Assembly (NCBI GenBank): GCA_036250225.1
Contig: JAPZLL010000050.1
Span: forward strand, 124,001-188,000
From: Cercophora sp. LCS_1
Taxonomy: Eukaryota > Ascomycota > Sordariomycetes > Sordariales > Lasiosphaeriaceae
DNA: 64,000 bases
Direction: 5' to 3'
Shown here: positions 22,060 to 32,464 of the stretch, piece by piece
Layout: every line of letters begins with the position of its first letter
Numbering within the stretch: position 1 is the first letter of the stretch
The notes under the pieces: model-generated
Database searches by the model: none
Told to the model about the DNA's origin: nothing
What the model saw: the letters and a program-made list of their open reading frames with translations, nothing else
Translations under genes and position numbers: made by a program

Positions 22060-24339
22060 TTTGTCTGTCTTCCCTTGGGTAGTCGGGGGCCTATTCGAAT
22101 GCCTTGATCGGGATCAGTTCTCTGTCGGAAGGGTCGTGTGCAGTTAAGCTTAATGGCGTGCTGGGCCAGAGGAGGGATAGGAGGTTTTGACGCGGAGCTG
22201 AAACTGGAAATGATGGTCCATGATTGGATGTCTTCCCCGAACCCCCTGAGCGGCTGAGCAAGCTAATTAGGCACCAACCAAGAATCCGACTCGCATTGCC
22301 CTTCAGCTGCAATGAATACGGCTGCGACGCCACAGATGACAATTTTCAACCATACCACACTTAGTATGTTGCCTCAGAGAGAGACCTTGGCATAAAACCT
22401 CCAGGTCGTCAATGATGACTCGCGGGGCGTCTTGCAAGACCACACATAACAGTACGAACGCCGGCAAGCTTATGTAGGGAGGACGGTGCTGTGCTGGAGA
22501 TCAAGTGCAGAGATTTTTCGAACGGTATTGATCGCCGTGGGAGATGCCGACTGACGGTACAAAGCGAAATATCAGGACATGCTTTAGGGGGGTGAGCTGC
22601 AGCAGTGATGGTACTCGAGAGAGTGGTGCGACAGTGGGTGTGATCAAATCAAATGGAAGCTTAGGTAATAATTTTGCCAAACTGCGGTCGAGGGCGAGAG
22701 GAAGGGCATCGTTAAAGACAAGGTGCCTGCGGGGTCCAGCATGCCGTAGCTTGCCGTTGTGTGTGTACCCCCAAAACCTGGAAACAGGCGGCTTTCAGTT
22801 GTTGAGAGGGCGCCGCCAATAAGGGCATTGGGCGTCAAGTGGTGGTGGGAGGGGACGAAGAGGTGCTGGATGGACGTACCCTCCCTCAGGTGCATGACCA
22901 TGCACAGTATGTCACCATCACGCCGGTGAGCCCGAGCCACTTTGGTGATGAAGACCGCGTCATTCCAAAACATTTGATCATGCCGTTGCAACTCCATCGA
23001 TGAACTTGACCTGAATCCATCCAGTGTGCCGTGTTTTTGACCGAGCCTGCTTCGACATTCAGCCTCCTGAGTACTCCATCCCCTAGCGCCCACCTTTTGT
23101 GTGCAGGTTGCAACGGCCTGAATCTGCCGATGTCGAAGTGGATCTTAGGGTCCGGAGGAGAGATTAGCGCGAGGGACTGGCCTAATTAGCCCAAACCTTA
23201 AAAAGAAGCTTCAAAGATAGGGATTCAATCCATCCACCATTGCTACGACGACCTCCATGCCCCGTCGAGATCATGCTCGCCCCTGGAGGTGCGTTCGGAA
23301 GCACCACCGACTTCACGCGCGGTTTCACGTGGATGCAGAAAGTCAAATGCAGCAACGTTTGATGCTTGTAAAGGACGGGCTTGCCGCCATCCGCCGTCCC
23401 GTGGCCGAAACGGCGCGCATCAATTGCCGAGCAGGTGGGGATCCGAGAAATAACCACAAACATGGTTTTTGTGATAGGTAACATGCGGCGAGTCATGAAT
23501 TCCAGCGATGCCGTCCCGTGTGGTTGGTGGAACTCCCGTTTCGGCAGCTTTTGCATTGTTGGCGTCGTGAGAAAGCCCTGCGAGCAAGCCCCGCGGGGAT
23601 GGTCAATCGGTGCCACCCCGCTGGGCCTGCTCCATTGGCCCGACTTGAGACAATGGCTCTCGCCCATGTTCGCCACCAAAAAAAGTAAAACAGAGTGAGC
23701 GAAAAACGCTATCTGGAGTCACCACCAAGTCGCAAACGCACTGCGGCCAACTTACCTTGTCTTGACAAGCATCATCATCGCGATGCATCGAGTCATCAAT
23801 CCCCCGCTCGTTCTGTTACTTTTTTGTTCTCGCTCAAAGGGATGAGCTAAGCGTCGGGAATCGTCTGCGTCACCTTCGCGTGCTTTACACTGTGCAGGAT
23901 TGCCCAGCCCCCCATGAGGTTGATGTTGGTGCGGCAGCCAACCTCATTGGTAGGTGCAGGGGGTGCTCCATCCGGATAACATTTTGGCTTCCTGTGCTTA
24001 GAGGAGCTTTCCGTTCGCCCACCAACACGGAATCATCCGGCGTTGACCACATGGGTAACAACATCGTCATCGGCTTGGCCCTGCCACTGGCAGACAGGGT
24101 AAAAACGATAGAACCCCCCGAAAAATAATAAAAAATAATAAAAAAATAAAAAAAAACCGTGTTGGCATCATTAATACGCCGTTCTCGTCCGTTCCTGCCG
24201 TCGATGCCGGCGTGCCCCAGGCCCTCGAACGGGTGCTCCGATCGATGACAATAACCGACCTGCGCGACAATCAAGCGGCTCCGCGTTCGCCGCCGCAACT
24301 ACAAGCAGTTGCGGTTGTCTGTCCCACCTGAGTGCGGCC
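22060..24339. other. Long intergenic region without a supported gene
   Basis: About 2.3 kb. Minus-strand frames at 22644-23093 and 23182-23679 and plus-strand frames near 23257-23700 are open but show no recognisable domain, and none could be extended through plausible introns. A/T-rich homopolymer tracts occur near 24124-24156 (AATAAT and A runs), shortly before the rhodopsin-like gene. Confidence 0.45.
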
Positions 24340-25027
24340 ATGCTGGAGGCGAACCCCCCGCCGCCGGGCGCCCCCGCCGACAACAAAGGACCAGTCATTC
24401 TAGCCGTGATGTATTCTTCCACCGCTCTCTCATCGCTATTTGTCGCGGGGAGGCTGTTCTCAAGACGGGTCAAGCTAGGCCGCTGGGCCACCGACGACTA
24501 CATCATTTTGGGGTCTCTGGTGCGACCACCCCCTCCCTGCCTCCCATTGTGTTCCTGCGTGTCCCCGTGGCTATGCAGGTCGCGACACATCGACTAACAC
24601 GGGACCCTGTCTCCCTTGGCTACCTACTAGGCAATGGCGTACGCACTCGTTGGCATCCTCACAGGTGCCATCTCGGTTGGCCAAGGCCGCCATGCGGCCG
24701 CCCTCAGTGTCGCGGACTTTGAACTCGCCATGTTGGTGACGATGATTGGCATGGCAATGGGCGTTCTATCGTTCACGCTCGCAAAAGTCGCAGTGGTCAT
24801 CCTTCTAGTCAATGTCCTAGGTCCGTCGCCGTGCCAATGCCGCATTCTGTGGGGCTGCATCATAGGAAACTGCGTCTTCATGGTCACCGCGTCCGCTCTC
24901 TATTTCCTGCAGTGTAGCCCACCGCAATCGTTGTGGAAGCTGGACGTTCCAGGGACGTGCTGTGATCCCTTCATTGTAAACCACCTCATCCTCAGCGCGA
25001 GCGGTAAGCCACAGTCTCTCCTACTGG

Positions 25028-25075
<48 letters not shown>

Positions 25076-25877
25076 CAGACAACATTGACGAGCACCGAAA
25101 ACGTTGTTGACATGCAGTTCTTTAGCCTTTTCGGCTCTTTCTGACTTCTACCTTGCCTTGTACCCGGCGGTATGCCTGTGGCTGATGGAAATGGACAAAC
25201 GCAAGAAGGTCGCCCTGTCCGTAGCGCTTGGGTTTGGCATCAGGTGATACACATACCCTCTCTTCCCAGTCCCCCCCAAACTCGAGGAGATGCTCATGCC
25301 GAAAGCAAAAACAACAGTGCCGGGGGTGTCGCGACGTTCAAGTGCGCAAGAGTTCCGGATTTTACCCACAGGGACGACTTTACATGTAAGTCCAATTCTG
25401 CAGATAGTGCCATCCATCCCTTTCACAGCGCTTGTCTGGTTCGTGGAATATAACCTTCGAGTTGCAGACACGACGTCTGGAGTTGCGATTTGGACAATGT
25501 GAGCAAAAGCTGCCAACCTCACCTTCTCGCCTGCTCTTGTTGCCGTTCTGACCGGCGGCCACGTTCCGGGACGCAGCCTCGAAGCAAACAGCGTGATCAT
25601 AGCGGCGTGCATCCCCATGCTGCTGCCTCTCGTCGAGCGGTGGTTTGGTAGGAATCTCCTGGCGAGCGACCCACTGCCAGCGCCAACTCTAAGGCATGAC
25701 CTCCGCATGCTTCCGGTATTTCGGCCTTTGACGAGTGTTGACAATGGTTTGATACAGCACTTCCACCTTGGGATATTTGGCGAGCAAAGACAACAGAGCA
25801 CAGCGGTACTACAGCGACTCGAGAGGAGACGACGTGTGGTCTCAGTGCTGACAAGGTCAAGGAAGCGGGCAGGATGA
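24340..25877 (+). CDS. Rhodopsin-like (PTH11-type) seven-helix membrane protein
   Basis: Six exons (24340-24519, 24631-25003, 25126-25243, 25318-25385, 25468-25498, 25577-25877) join to an open frame of 356 aa. Diagnostic pieces of the fungal rhodopsin domain appear in order: RLGRW-type WATDDYIILGSL, TLAKVAVVILLVNVL, SALSDFYLALYPAVCLWLME with the K-rich loop DKRKKVALS, a short FKCARV segment, DFTYTTSGVAIWT, and VIIAACIPMLLPLVERWFG. About seven membrane helices are expected. Family members sit in the plasma membrane and include Pth11-like receptors; ligand and coupling are unknown. The last 60 residues, rich in Arg, do not look like the usual tail, so the 3' end is less certain. Intron 25004-25125 holds a long CA microsatellite. 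Confidence 0.8.
25031..25072. repeat. (CA)n microsatellite within an intron
   Basis: An uninterrupted AC dinucleotide run of about 42 bp lies inside the second intron of the rhodopsin-like gene. Its length is expected to be polymorphic. Confidence 0.9.
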
Positions 25878-27075
25878 CGCAGGCCTGGACATTGTAGGTG
25901 CCTCAAGAGGGCGTTGCGTCGGTGAGCGGGTCGCGCGGAGGAGGGATATCCCCAGCGGTTTGAAGGGGCTCGAGCGAAAGTCGAGAATGTATTGACTCGG
26001 GGCAACTGGTGTGCGCCAGAACCTTTCAGTTTCTTTCGCTGTTTTTGTACATAGCGCTGGGTGTTGGTCAGGCCACGCGCCTCAGACTCTTTTGCTACCG
26101 AGGGTGGCAACACGTCGCCGGCCAGGATACATCTAATATCGGTAGTGGAACGGCATCAGGACCGAACACACCAACATCCTCGGCGTCTTCTTCCTGGACC
26201 TCCTCGGCGTCGACGCGGTGCTGCGCTCCGAGAAGCCGACACATGGCGATGTGGTCGTTGTGTGCGCAGATTGAGCTGGCCCGTGAACAGAGCAGGGTCA
26301 GCACCAGGGGTCTGGGGGCGCACCATCCCGGTGGTGGGGCCAGCAGAGCGTACAGCAACAAGTCCTCGGCCGAGCGTGTATCCAGGCACGTGCACGGAGC
26401 AAACGGGTGCAGGGTAGTGGCGGTGTGGCCGGCGCGGAAGTCGTGCATCAGGAAATCGGCTTCCCAGGGGCTCAGCACGACGGCTGCCATCACCGCTACG
26501 GGTCGGCTCGAGGGTAGTTATGGTGCAAATCCACTGAAAAAGTGGTATCCTTCCCTACAATGCTGGGCATCGCGCCATTTGCAATCTGCCTCATCGAGGA
26601 GAGCTCTCAAAGTCCAGCTTCCGCTTGTTCCGTCGTGCATGGGTAATAGCCATAGTGACAGAAGCCCAACTCCACGAAGTTTCGCCCCCCTCTCCCTGCT
26701 GCTAGCGCGAGGAGTCCATGTGGAGGGTTCCTTGCATGTGGTAATTAACCATGCCTTCTGAACCCTAATAATGGCTGACAGCGACATAATTGGCACACTG
26801 ATAATTTATACCACATTCTATTACCAGTTCTAAGTAAAATAGAAAAAAGAGAAGAGGAAGAAGAAGAAGAAGCCATAAAGGTCACTACATCACATTTCTC
26901 TTAGCAGCACGACTGGCCACACTGACAGGCGCCCTTGGAAATATACCGCCCATATGCATCTCTGCCCCTTCAATCCAGTTGGTAGCGGGGGCCAACATCT
27001 ATTCTCAGCCGTGTAAGGCAACCCTTGAGGGGCCGTTTTGATACCAAGCTGACATTGATCTTTCTATGGACGCGA
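25878..27075. other. Intergenic region, no confident gene
   Basis: About 1.2 kb. At 26009-26520 both strands are open over several hundred bases because of high GC, but no domain is recognisable and the three plus-strand frames give conflicting readings. A GAAGAAGAAG purine tract lies at about 26847-26873. A decayed gene cannot be excluded. Confidence 0.4.
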
Positions 27076-28524
27076 TTACCTACTTGGGGAGAGGTGCCGC
27101 GCCCTACTGCAATTTGACGACAGTTTTTGCTTCTTACCGCTGGCCACAGAACCATCAGATGGCGGTGGGCGAGACTTTGCCACCGCAGAAGCGCTCTTCC
27201 CGTCTTCTGTAAGAATGATATCCAAGGCGTCCCCAATCTGCGTCAGGCGCGTATCCTTCCCCCAATAAAGAATGTTTCGAACCTGCCTACGAAAATTCGT
27301 AAATTCTTCGGGGCGTGAGAGGAAAGGGGTCAACCTGCTGAAGGTAATAGCTCGAACCGTCTTCTTTCCACGCCATTTATAGTTTGGCAAAATTGTTGTC
27401 TACGGCGATGCAGTAGGACACGTTGTCGACATGTTTCGTGCACTGGTTCTCGTGTCAATTCAATCATGAGAGGCATATACAGAGGTTGCAATAGCTTACT
27501 TTACACGCTTGAAGCGCCCAGTTGAGTTGGCTGACAGCGTTGAGTCATGCTGCTGAAGCGCCTGCACACTGGTTTGTGGCAACCCAGAGGTCACCTCGCA
27601 TACCCCCGGCGGCTTTGAATTCGATGACGAAGAAGGGAAACCGCAGGCCCTGCGATGTCGCGGTCGGGTAGTCCGGGTTCCGTGGATGGAGCATGGTCTG
27701 GGCTAGGAGCTGCGGTTGCGCAAACGCTCCTTCTTGTGTCATCTCCGAGTATCCATCTAACCTGTCCGGTTTCGGTTGCATGACTTGGTACGGGCTCAGC
27801 AGGAATGAGATGCTAGGCCATGAGCGTGCCCGAATTACTCATTAAACCCGCAGGAGGAGGCCCATATGTAGTGTCTACTCCGGCCTCAGGAAAGATTGTA
27901 TTGTCAAGGAACTTGGTAACCTGGTCTTCATCGCACCCCTGGGCAAGAACATCCACCTCGTACATTGCCTGCTTCGGTTCCTCGGACGAGAGCCCGGGAG
28001 AGTCCCTCTGGGCCCGAACCAAAGCAATGTAGCCGGATATGATGTCGGGCAGCGGCGAAGTAGAGTCAAGGACACGGATGTGGTTAAATTGGAGGTTGGT
28101 CCGACGGTACCGCGGATTGCGGACGCTGATTGTGCTTGAAGCCGAGCATCGATTGGAGTCGCTCCCCGAATCTGCTCGGGATATGCGCAACCTGGTGGAA
28201 GCCCGCGTTGGCGGCGTCCCGTGTGCGACCCATCTCCGGCGCCGATCTCGTGAGCCACCTCGGAACGGGTTCGTCGGCTGAATAGTTAAGATGGCTATCT
28301 GACCTGCAGTGTTTCTCTCGGTCTGACTCAACAGACTCGAGCCACTTGGATATGAAGGCGTAGAAAGACTTAGGAGAGCGGTGCGGATAGATTAGGTCTA
28401 CAAAGTCTTGGAGAAACGAGGCATATACCTGCTTGGGACGCCTAGGCTCTGGCTGCTGTACGTTCTCCGCTGGCGGCGGGTCGCTTTTCAGTGTTGCGTT
28501 GAGTCGCATCTTTGCTCTCGGCAC
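27076..28524 (-). pseudogene. Decayed DUF7924-type protein with a PD-(D/E)XK-like motif
   Basis: Read on the minus strand, the pieces follow the order of fungal DUF7924 proteins: DFVDLIYPHRSPKSFYAFIS, CRSDSHLNYSADEPVPRWLT, YRRTNLQFNHIRVLD, RAQRDSPGLSSEE, PDRLDGYS, HPRNPDYPTATSQGLRFPFF followed by VIEFKAAGG, VATNQCAG and LNAVSQLNWALQACKV. The PD then xxEFK spacing suggests a restriction-nuclease-like fold (inference). The reading frame is broken several times: shifts near 28150, 27815 and 27316-27330, and stops TGA 27545-27547 and TAA 27377-27379. Coding similarity continues past every break, so this is a recent pseudogene. Its 5' end may reach about 28624. Confidence 0.7.
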
Positions 28525-29107
28525 AGCCAGTGAGGCCTAGACGCTCTGATATTTGATAAATCAATAGTTTTCTACGTTTATAAACCTCGTTGACAACTAA
28601 CCGCATCCTTGAATTGTATCGCAAGAGAGTAGTCGGTTTGCACTATTGGTCGCTCTGCCGTTTATGACAAAGAAAGCACTGACGTGTGCAGGACGGTCAG
28701 GTCGTGGGTTTTGCTGCAGACAGATAAAGAGATAGGTTTCAACCAACATATCAGGGCTGGTCTTTGTTGTTCAATCCACTGGGTGCTAAACCGCTCTTTA
28801 CAGTTGTTGCCACCTGCATCATCTTTTTCAGGATATTTACTCCCCGGTCGTCATCCCGCGAAGTAAGCGGGCTGAACTCGGCAGACCTGAAACTCAACGC
28901 GGACGAACACCAAACCTAAACGCAGATGGCTTGGTCAAGCACAAACCTAAGGTACCTTGCCCACAAACCTTAGCTGGGAGTAATTATTATACCTCTCCCT
29001 TCTTTCGGCTTTCCTCTCTTCCTCTCCCCTCCGTCCGTCGACCGGCACTCAAATCCCGAACCCGGCACCGCAGTAGATCTCCACCACAGGCTGGAACAAG
29101 ACCAGAC
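28525..29107. other. Intergenic region
   Basis: About 580 bp between the DUF7924 relic and the second 2EXR gene. It presumably contains the 2EXR promoter. A pyrimidine-rich tract lies at about 28992-29040; nothing else was identified. Confidence 0.45.
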
Positions 29108-30196
29108 ATGTCGGGCTTTCATCTCTTCCCCTTTCTCCAATGGGAGATCCGTCGGAAGATCTGGAAGTATACTATGCGCCCAGACCTGCCAGGTGTCCAT
29201 GTTTTCCGACTTTACGACGCTGACGACTCGGTTCAATTGGCCTCGGCCTACGATAACGACGAAACCAAGGAAGCAGCCCACCGAGACGCCAAGCACAAGG
29301 ATTCCGAGGTCTTGGACGGTCCCTTGTTTGGCCCCCATTTCCGACTCGCTGCCCCACGATGCTTGCCGTGTGATGCGAGTCTTGCCAATCCGACGCTGCG
29401 AGTAAAAGTCCCGATCTCGTGGACACACAACAATCCATCAACATACATCGTGGACGGTGGCCTGTGGACAGCCTGCGAGGAGTCCAAACGTGTAATGGAG
29501 GAAGCTATCGAGCGTGACTTCATTTTTCTTCCCAACAAAAGCGCTGCTTTGTGTCCCCGTGCAGGCAAACGCTGCGGGACAACCCAGGAAATCCTGAAAA
29601 TCTCAGTACCCCCCACGAAATCAATACGGTACATCAATCTTCAGATGGAACCATGCGACCTCTTCATCCTACAGATCGACGACATCAAATCATTGAGGTG
29701 GGAGAATCTCAGGGGCCCCTGGATTCCAGCCAACATCGCTTTCGAATACAAACCTGATTGGGAACGTGAAGGTTATCGGGACGTCATCAACGACTTCTTT
29801 CGGGGGCTGTATCGTGCTGGAGCAGCGGAAGACAGCAGCTTGGACAACATCTGGTTCATCGACTATCGTATTAAGCGCAAGCATCATGCGCAGACAGAAA
29901 AGCAAGCGCTCAAAACCAAGTGGTCGGGGCCACAGGTTTTCTATGGGAGCGATCGCCGATACGTCGAAGTCAAAGGATACTACAAAGGATATCAAGACAC
30001 GTGGGATGACGACCGAAGTTGGGACGACGTCTTTGACGGGAGGGCTGAAAGCATGAACCGGGGCGTCCACGACTTTGCCCGGTGCATCTACGACGACTTG
30101 CTGGAAGCTGCGATCGAACTCGATCCCGATCTGGAATATGATCGCTCAAACTTTTTTTTCGATACTAGGGTCCTGGCTTGTGAGAAGCTCCCTTGA
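29108..30196 (+). CDS. 2EXR domain protein (second copy)
   Basis: Single exon, 362 aa from ATG 29108 (MSGFHLFPFLQWEIRRKIWK). An open frame continues upstream to about 28931, but the domain starts at this ATG as in the other copy. The first 40 residues match the 2EXR block (FHLFPFLQWEIRRKIW then PGVHVFRLYD). Further shared landmarks with the copy at 3181-4206 are the APRCLP motif, HNNPSTY, a WT/VCEESKRVME helix, IWFIDYRIKRK, QVFYGSDRRYVEV and the terminal RVLACEKLP. It is intact, with no signal peptide or membrane helix. The molecular role of the family is not established. Confidence 0.85.
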   Translation: MSGFHLFPFLQWEIRRKIWKYTMRPDLPGVHVFRLYDADDSVQLASAYDNDETKEAAHRDAKHKDSEVLDGPLFGPHFRLAAPRCLPCDASLANPTLRVKVPISWTHNNPSTYIVDGGLWTACEESKRVMEEAIERDFIFLPNKSAALCPRAGKRCGTTQEILKISVPPTKSIRYINLQMEPCDLFILQIDDIKSLRWENLRGPWIPANIAFEYKPDWEREGYRDVINDFFRGLYRAGAAEDSSLDNIWFIDYRIKRKHHAQTEKQALKTKWSGPQVFYGSDRRYVEVKGYYKGYQDTWDDDRSWDDVFDGRAESMNRGVHDFARCIYDDLLEAAIELDPDLEYDRSNFFFDTRVLACEKLP

Positions 30197-30339
30197 AGAG
30201 TATGCTACCGGATTTGGCGGCGGTAATGGGGGTTATTCTGCCTAGGCTTTTTCTTTTGTGTTAGGAAGGAAGCGCCAGGCAGTCCCGGATCAGGAAGTTT
30301 AGATTTCCAGACTTTCTTGGTGGGAGGTTTGTTAATACT

Positions 30340-30621
30340 CAGGCATCATGAATCAAGACCACCCACCTCTCCAGAATCTCGCAGGGACACCTTCTGTTGG
30401 CGCTTTCGCTGCTTGCCGAATGCCTGCCTATTCTGTGATGAAGTCGCTGCTTCCTTACTTGTGTGACCGCTTCCAGTCAACTCCGAGGTTCCTCCCTCAA
30501 CCTCAGTACTGCACTCTCCTTCTTTATGGGCTCGTCTTCCCACCTTGTAGATGAGGAGGAGGTGGCCGACAAAAAGGTCAAGGCCGAGGACGATTCCGTG
30601 TCTGCCATCAAGCAGGAATAA
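30340..30621 (+). pseudogene. C-terminal relic of an acidic protein
   Basis: Short frames in this stretch look like the end of a protein: ATG 30526 to TAA 30619 reads as an acidic tail with DEEEVADKKVKAEDD and ends AIKQE. Upstream pieces in other frames (PLPVNSEVPPSTSV) look coding but broken. The same tail and 3' flank recur 178 bp downstream in a more decayed form, ending AIKQE before a TAA at 30797. The protein family is not recognised. Confidence 0.35.
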
Positions 30622-30899
30622 ATTTGCCTTCATCGGGCGTTTTAACGCCTCTCGAGAAATAGATAGTGCCAGTATCTCATAATATAATGCAGCAGGATAC
30701 CAACAATGCCAACCGCTAACTCTCATTACCTTGTCAGCATATTATTAGACTTTTTTAATATGGCGGGACGATTTTGCACCCGCCATCAAGCAGGAATAAA
30801 TTTGGCTTTCTCTTAAGATTTAACACTTTGTAACATATGAACTATGGCTGCATTTCATAATATAACACACCGGCATAATTACCTAGTAAGACTAACTCC
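30604..30899. repeat. Tandem diverged repeat, period about 178 bp
   Basis: A 23-bp block is identical at 30604-30626 and 30782-30804. A second shared block (CATAATATAA) occurs at 30678 and 30856, the same 178-bp offset, and CTAACTC recurs at 30716 and 30892. The two copies differ mainly at other positions and are A/T-rich, consistent with an old duplication that has mutated heavily. Confidence 0.75.
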
Positions 30900-32347
30900 C
30901 CAGCTTTCAACACCTCTTTAGTATATTTTAGTATATTTAACTCCTGTTAAACGGTGAGAACACCTAAGCGTGTATTTTATGCGGTTCCGAATTTGAGATA
31001 GGGCATTAGAATAAATATGGTACCACCTTAGCTGTACAATCTTTGCTTTCACTTAGATCCTGTATTATCTCCTTTTTTTTCACTTTTGGCTATTCCCGGT
31101 CTTTTTTCTTTCCGGGAGAATATATAGTGTGAAGCCCTCCCCACTACAAGCTGCAAAGACCGAGAACTATGCTGGAAGCCACCTATTACTAATCCAGCGG
31201 AGAAGATCCCTTTGAGGATAAAGGTACAGCGGAGCCAGTTGCGGAAACCTTCCTGGGGCATAATACCGACGCTTCCCTAGCAGAGGCTTCTTTGGGGAAC
31301 TATCAACACGACTCGGTACCCTCGTCTCACTATTTCACAACCTGTCATGCTGCCATTTCTTGTATTTACTGGTTAGCTTGGTGGTTATATAAAGCAGGAC
31401 TCAAGACAAGCGGGACAACAGATGGAGACCAAATAAAATAAATAGCGCCTGCGGCTGGTGTTTAAACGAGTTGGAATATGTAGCGGAGCAAAGCATGCCG
31501 TTAACCTAGAACGCCTGGCAAAAAATTTCACCGCCTATTTAATTATACCAAGGGTGTTGGAATAATATTAGACGCATGAGATTAATTTTTACGCTGCTGA
31601 GAGATTGAAATCGGGCCTTTCATGAATTTCCTGACCCCTTCCGCCTTGGTTCAACTCCTGTGGTAAAGTAGATAATACGAGCAGTTGCTATCACGATGCA
31701 TCGAATTCATGTAGCAAAACCCAGAATAAACCTTCGACACCTTGCCAGTATGTTTTAATGCCTATTGACTTATACTAATGGCATTTTAAAGAGCTCTGTT
31801 TTTTTGCCTACGGCCTCATTTTTGTTTCTAGCGCGCTGCTCCTATGGATAATCCTAGCCCGCTTATGCCTTGGTGTGCTCCGGAATGCCGCTGCTGCTAT
31901 GCTGACTGCGTGTTGAAATTACTAGTCTTAGGTAAAAACGTTGATTGCTGCAGGGCTACTAGTATCCCAACCTTTGAGGATTGCTGAGAGTGAGTTTTTT
32001 TAATCCTCAAAGGCTCTAGAAAATTTTGTTTCTCGGCGCCGTCGACAACTTCCAAGCCAGATGAAATGAAGGTTTGTTCTTTGGGAGACAGAGGCTGGCG
32101 GCTGCAGGTCTAGTAGTTGCATGACATCACCCCACGGCCGCCACATCACCCCTTATTGGCACTCATCCGCCAATAGCATACTTCAAGAGACAGCCCAACA
32201 ACCAAAATGGAATAGCTAGATGCAACTCACACCGCCTACATTGGCTGCTGTGCGGCCGAAATCAGACCATGCTGTCCAGACTGAGAGAAGATGGTATGAC
32301 ACGATTCCGATGCGGCATTTGCTCGAGAGCGATAAAAGCTATAAGTA
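30900..32347. other. AT-rich stretch with almost no coding potential
   Basis: Compared with its surroundings this stretch is visibly A/T-rich and stops are frequent in all six frames; only one open frame above 60 codons is present (31049-31261, minus). No terminal repeats or transposase pieces could be recognised. The texture fits a repeat or transposon relic altered by RIP. It separates the 2EXR gene from the DUF3176 gene. Confidence 0.55.
31971..32013. repeat. 12-bp inverted repeat (potential hairpin)
   Basis: CCTTTGAGGATT at 31971-31982 is followed by its exact reverse complement AATCCTCAAAGG at 32002-32013, with a 19-nt loop containing a T7 run. It may be a relic of a mobile-element end or chance in AT-rich DNA. 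Confidence 0.6.
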
Positions 32348-32464
32348 TTGTACCTAGGTATTAAGGACCATCTCAGGCTTCAATGCAACCCGACACCATT
32401 TTTGACATCACTTCTCCATTTCAGAAAATCAGCTCTCGCACAATATCCTAGCAGCGGCTTGAAC

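Noticed and set aside
22644..23093. Minus-strand frame of 149 codons
   Set aside because: No domain, no sensible start and no intron partners; chance open frame in a GC-rich region.
25148..26113. Long minus-strand open frame of 321 codons
   Set aside because: It is antisense to the rhodopsin-like gene, whose exons and splice phases all agree; no domain is seen.
31640..31670. GGTTCAACTCC, a match to a tRNA B-box
   Set aside because: No A-box, acceptor stem or cloverleaf can be formed upstream, and the region is AT-rich relic sequence.
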